From: Ramlibacter sp.
GTDB taxonomy: Bacteria > Pseudomonadota > Gammaproteobacteria > Burkholderiales > Burkholderiaceae_C
DNA length: 44,270 nucleotides
Reading direction: 5' to 3'
Assembly (NCBI GenBank): GCA_019449555.1
Contig: JAGRPN010000157.1
Span: 1-44,270 of the forward strand
How positions within the stretch are numbered: the stretch's first letter is position 1; every line of letters begins with the position of its first letter. Shown here one piece after another: positions 42,432 through 44,270 of this stretch. Below the pieces are notes generated by a model. The model was not told the DNA's origin. It was given only the letters and a program-made list of their open reading frames with translations, and searched no databases. A program made the position numbers and the translations under genes.

Positions 42432-44270
42432 TCAGACGAGGTTGCGCAATTCCCGCAGCGCCACCGACAGCATCGCCAGTTCCGGGCTCGCCGCATCCGC
42501 GAGTTCGGCCACCAGCCGTTTGGCGCGCGCGAACGCGGCGGGGTTGCGCGCTTCCCAGGCGGCGAGTTTTTCCGGCGCGATGCCCGTGTGGTGGCTCACG
42601 GCGTCCAGTGCGATGGAACGCTGCAGGTCCGCCAGATCGTCGGCGAGCGCGACCTTGGCGAGCCCTTGCCAGTGGGTCTCCGCCGGCAGCAGCTCGATCT
42701 GCTGGCGCAGTTTTTCCAGGCCCAGCCGCTCTCCGATGCCGAAGTGCACCTCGGTGGTCGCGTCGAGCGCATCGTGGCCCGCCTCCGCGATTTCAGCGAT
42801 GTCGAGCGCGCTGAACAAGCGGTCGGCGCTGGCCACCTGTTGCGCCAGCTCGCGCGGCACGCCGGCCTGGATCCACGCGACGGTTCTGGCGGAACCGGCG
42901 GCTTCGCTCTCCAGCCGGCTGCGCAGGAGCGACACGGCCGGCAGCAGTCGCTGGACGCCACGCTCCATCGGTTCCTGCAGCCGCCTGGAGCGCAAGAACC
43001 ACGTCGTGGCCCGCGCAATCAGGCCGCGCCAGTCGACGATCAGCTCGCTTTGAACGCTGTCGGGCACCTGGTTGTCCAGCGCTTCGATGCGGTGCCACAG
43101 TTCAACGCTGCCGAACACCTCGCGCGCCAGCAGGTAGCCGCGCACCACCTCGGCCGGCCGCGCGCCCGTGAGTTCCGAGATCCGATGCACGAATGTCGGC
43201 CCGACGCGGTTGATCATGCTGTTGAGCACGTAGGTGGCGATGATCTCGCGGCGCAGCGGATGGCGCGGAATGTAGTCGCCGAACGCGTTCTGCAGCGCCG
43301 CCGGGAAGTAGCGCTTCAGGGCGCTGCCGATCCAGGAGTCCTCGGGCACGTCCGAGTCCAGCAGCTCATCGGACAACCACATCTTGCTGTACGCGAGCAG
43401 CACCGCCTGCTCCGGGGTGGTCAGCCCCAGGCCGCGCGCCTTGCGCTCGGCGATTTCGTCGTCGCTGGGCAGGAACTCGATCGCGCGATGCAGGTGTCCG
43501 CCCTTTTCCAGGTATCGCATGAAGCGCGCCTGATCGTCGATCTGCGCACCGGCGAGGCGCCGGCCGACCGAGAGCGCCTGCGTCTGGAAATAGTTGTCGC
43601 GCAGCACCAGCGCCGCGACCTCGTCCGTCATCGTCGGCAGGAACGCGTTGCGCTGCTCGTGGGTCAGCTTGCCCTCGCCCACCGCCAGCCCCAGCAAGAT
43701 CTTGATGTTGACTTCATGGTCGGACGTATCGACACCGGCCGAGTTGTCGATCGCATCGGTGTACAGGCGCACACCGGCCATCGCCGCTTCCACGCGCCCA
43801 CGCTGGGTGAAGCCGAGATTGCCGCCCTCGGCAACCACTTTGCAGCGCAGCTCGGCGCCGTTGATGCGCACCGCGTCGTTGGCCCGGTCGCCGACGTCCA
43901 GGTGCGCCTCGCCGCCGGCCTTGACGTAGGTGCCGATGCCGCCGTTGTACAGCAGGTCCACCGGCGCCTTGAGGATGGCCGACACCAGCTCGCTGGGGGC
44001 CAGCCGTTCGGCCGCGATGCCCAGCACGGCCCGCGCCTGCGGCGACACCGGGATCGATTTCTCCGAGCGCGCCCAGATGCCGCCGCCCTCGGACACCAGG
44101 TTCAGGTCGTAGTCGGCCCACGACGAGCGCGGCAGGTCGAACAGGCGCCTGCGCTCGGCGAGCGCGGCGTCGCCCGGCCGCGGGTCGATGAAGATGTGCC
44201 GGTGATCGAACGCCGCCACCAGGCGGATGTGCGGAGACAGCAGCATGCCGTTGCCGAACACGTCGCCCGA
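42432..44270 (-). CDS. NAD-glutamate dehydrogenase, large type (5' end off window)
   Basis: This is the C-terminal 612 residues of the about 180-kDa bacterial NAD-specific glutamate dehydrogenase; the N-terminal two thirds lie beyond the right edge. Visible landmarks are GDVFGNGMLLS at the edge, FIDPRPGD, YDLNLVSEGGGIW, NGGIGTYVKA, GNLGFTQRGRVE and the helical end (ARTVAWIQAGVPRELAQ). It oxidatively deaminates glutamate to 2-oxoglutarate and ammonia in the cytoplasm. It is minus-strand and stops 110 bp before the small possible ORF at 42.2 kb. Ammonia or glutamate handling fits a cell that feeds on purine nitrogen, although position alone does not prove a link. Confidence 0.92.
   Translation of the reverse strand, partial: SGDVFGNGMLLSPHIRLVAAFDHRHIFIDPRPGDAALAERRRLFDLPRSSWADYDLNLVSEGGGIWARSEKSIPVSPQARAVLGIAAERLAPSELVSAILKAPVDLLYNGGIGTYVKAGGEAHLDVGDRANDAVRINGAELRCKVVAEGGNLGFTQRGRVEAAMAGVRLYTDAIDNSAGVDTSDHEVNIKILLGLAVGEGKLTHEQRNAFLPTMTDEVAALVLRDNYFQTQALSVGRRLAGAQIDDQARFMRYLEKGGHLHRAIEFLPSDDEIAERKARGLGLTTPEQAVLLAYSKMWLSDELLDSDVPEDSWIGSALKRYFPAALQNAFGDYIPRHPLRREIIATYVLNSMINRVGPTFVHRISELTGARPAEVVRGYLLAREVFGSVELWHRIEALDNQVPDSVQSELIVDWRGLIARATTWFLRSRRLQEPMERGVQRLLPAVSLLRSRLESEAAGSARTVAWIQAGVPRELAQQVASADRLFSALDIAEIAEAGHDALDATTEVHFGIGERLGLEKLRQQIELLPAETHWQGLAKVALADDLADLQRSIALDAVSHHTGIAPEKLAAWEARNPAAFARAKRLVAELADAASPELAMLSVALRELRNLV

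Overview
The window is high-GC, densely coded chromosomal DNA. It most resembles a Burkholderiales bacterium of the Comamonadaceae type (Variovorax/Ramlibacter-like). The pointers are a membrane-bound cytochrome-c urate oxidase (PuuD), a fused OHCU decarboxylase/allantoate amidohydrolase, a TctC/Bug-type receptor and a large-type NAD glutamate dehydrogenase. The genus cannot be fixed by reading alone. I saw no insertion sequence, phage, CRISPR array or rRNA.

Left part (1-11.3 kb). At the edge, on the minus strand, an acyl-CoA synthetase is followed by a ThDP enzyme resembling human ILVBL/HACL2; this gene runs off the left end. A urate-to-allantoate locus follows: puuD and xdhC (minus), a TonB-like lipoprotein (plus), uraH (minus), and a plus-strand operon of a GntR/FadR regulator, allantoinase puuE, a uraD-allC fusion and an odd M20 protein. 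A 14-bp palindrome lies between uraH and gntR, and a near copy lies upstream of puuD, so one regulator may control the whole locus.

Middle part (11.3-28.5 kb). Sixteen genes run on the minus strand, many with 4-bp stop/start overlaps. In transcription order they are: a peptide-type ABC importer (binding protein, two ATPases, two permeases), two D-2-hydroxyacid dehydrogenases, an unrecognised 415-residue protein, a uronate-dehydrogenase-like SDR, a TctC receptor, a beta-hydroxyaspartate-aldolase-like protein, an N-acyl-D-amino-acid deacylase, a DSD1-like PLP dehydratase, an iminosuccinate-reductase-like ornithine-cyclodeaminase homologue and two LysR regulators. The aldolase, dehydratase and reductase together suggest a variant beta-hydroxyaspartate route turning glyoxylate plus glycine into aspartate. 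This is the most interesting idea in the window and is inference.

Next (28.8-34.9 kb, plus strand) comes the glycerate pathway for glyoxylate: gcl, hyi and glxR, with REP-like repeats between gcl and hyi, then a malic enzyme (maeB). An inverted repeat of LysR type occurs both in front of the last lysR (11.3-12.2 kb) and in front of gcl. Purine breakdown yields glyoxylate, so the urate locus, the gcl operon and the possible hydroxyaspartate module may form one metabolic unit.

Right part (34.9-44.3 kb). This part holds small and envelope or stress-type genes: a DUF1059 protein, a GlsB/YeaQ-type membrane protein, exported proteins, a DUF4382 lipoprotein, an RcnB/CigR-like protein, an L,D-transpeptidase-fold protein without its catalytic residues, a hemerythrin-domain protein, several very small ORFs, tRNA-Ser(UGA), an SGNH-hydrolase lipoprotein and the 3' part of an NAD-glutamate dehydrogenase gene.
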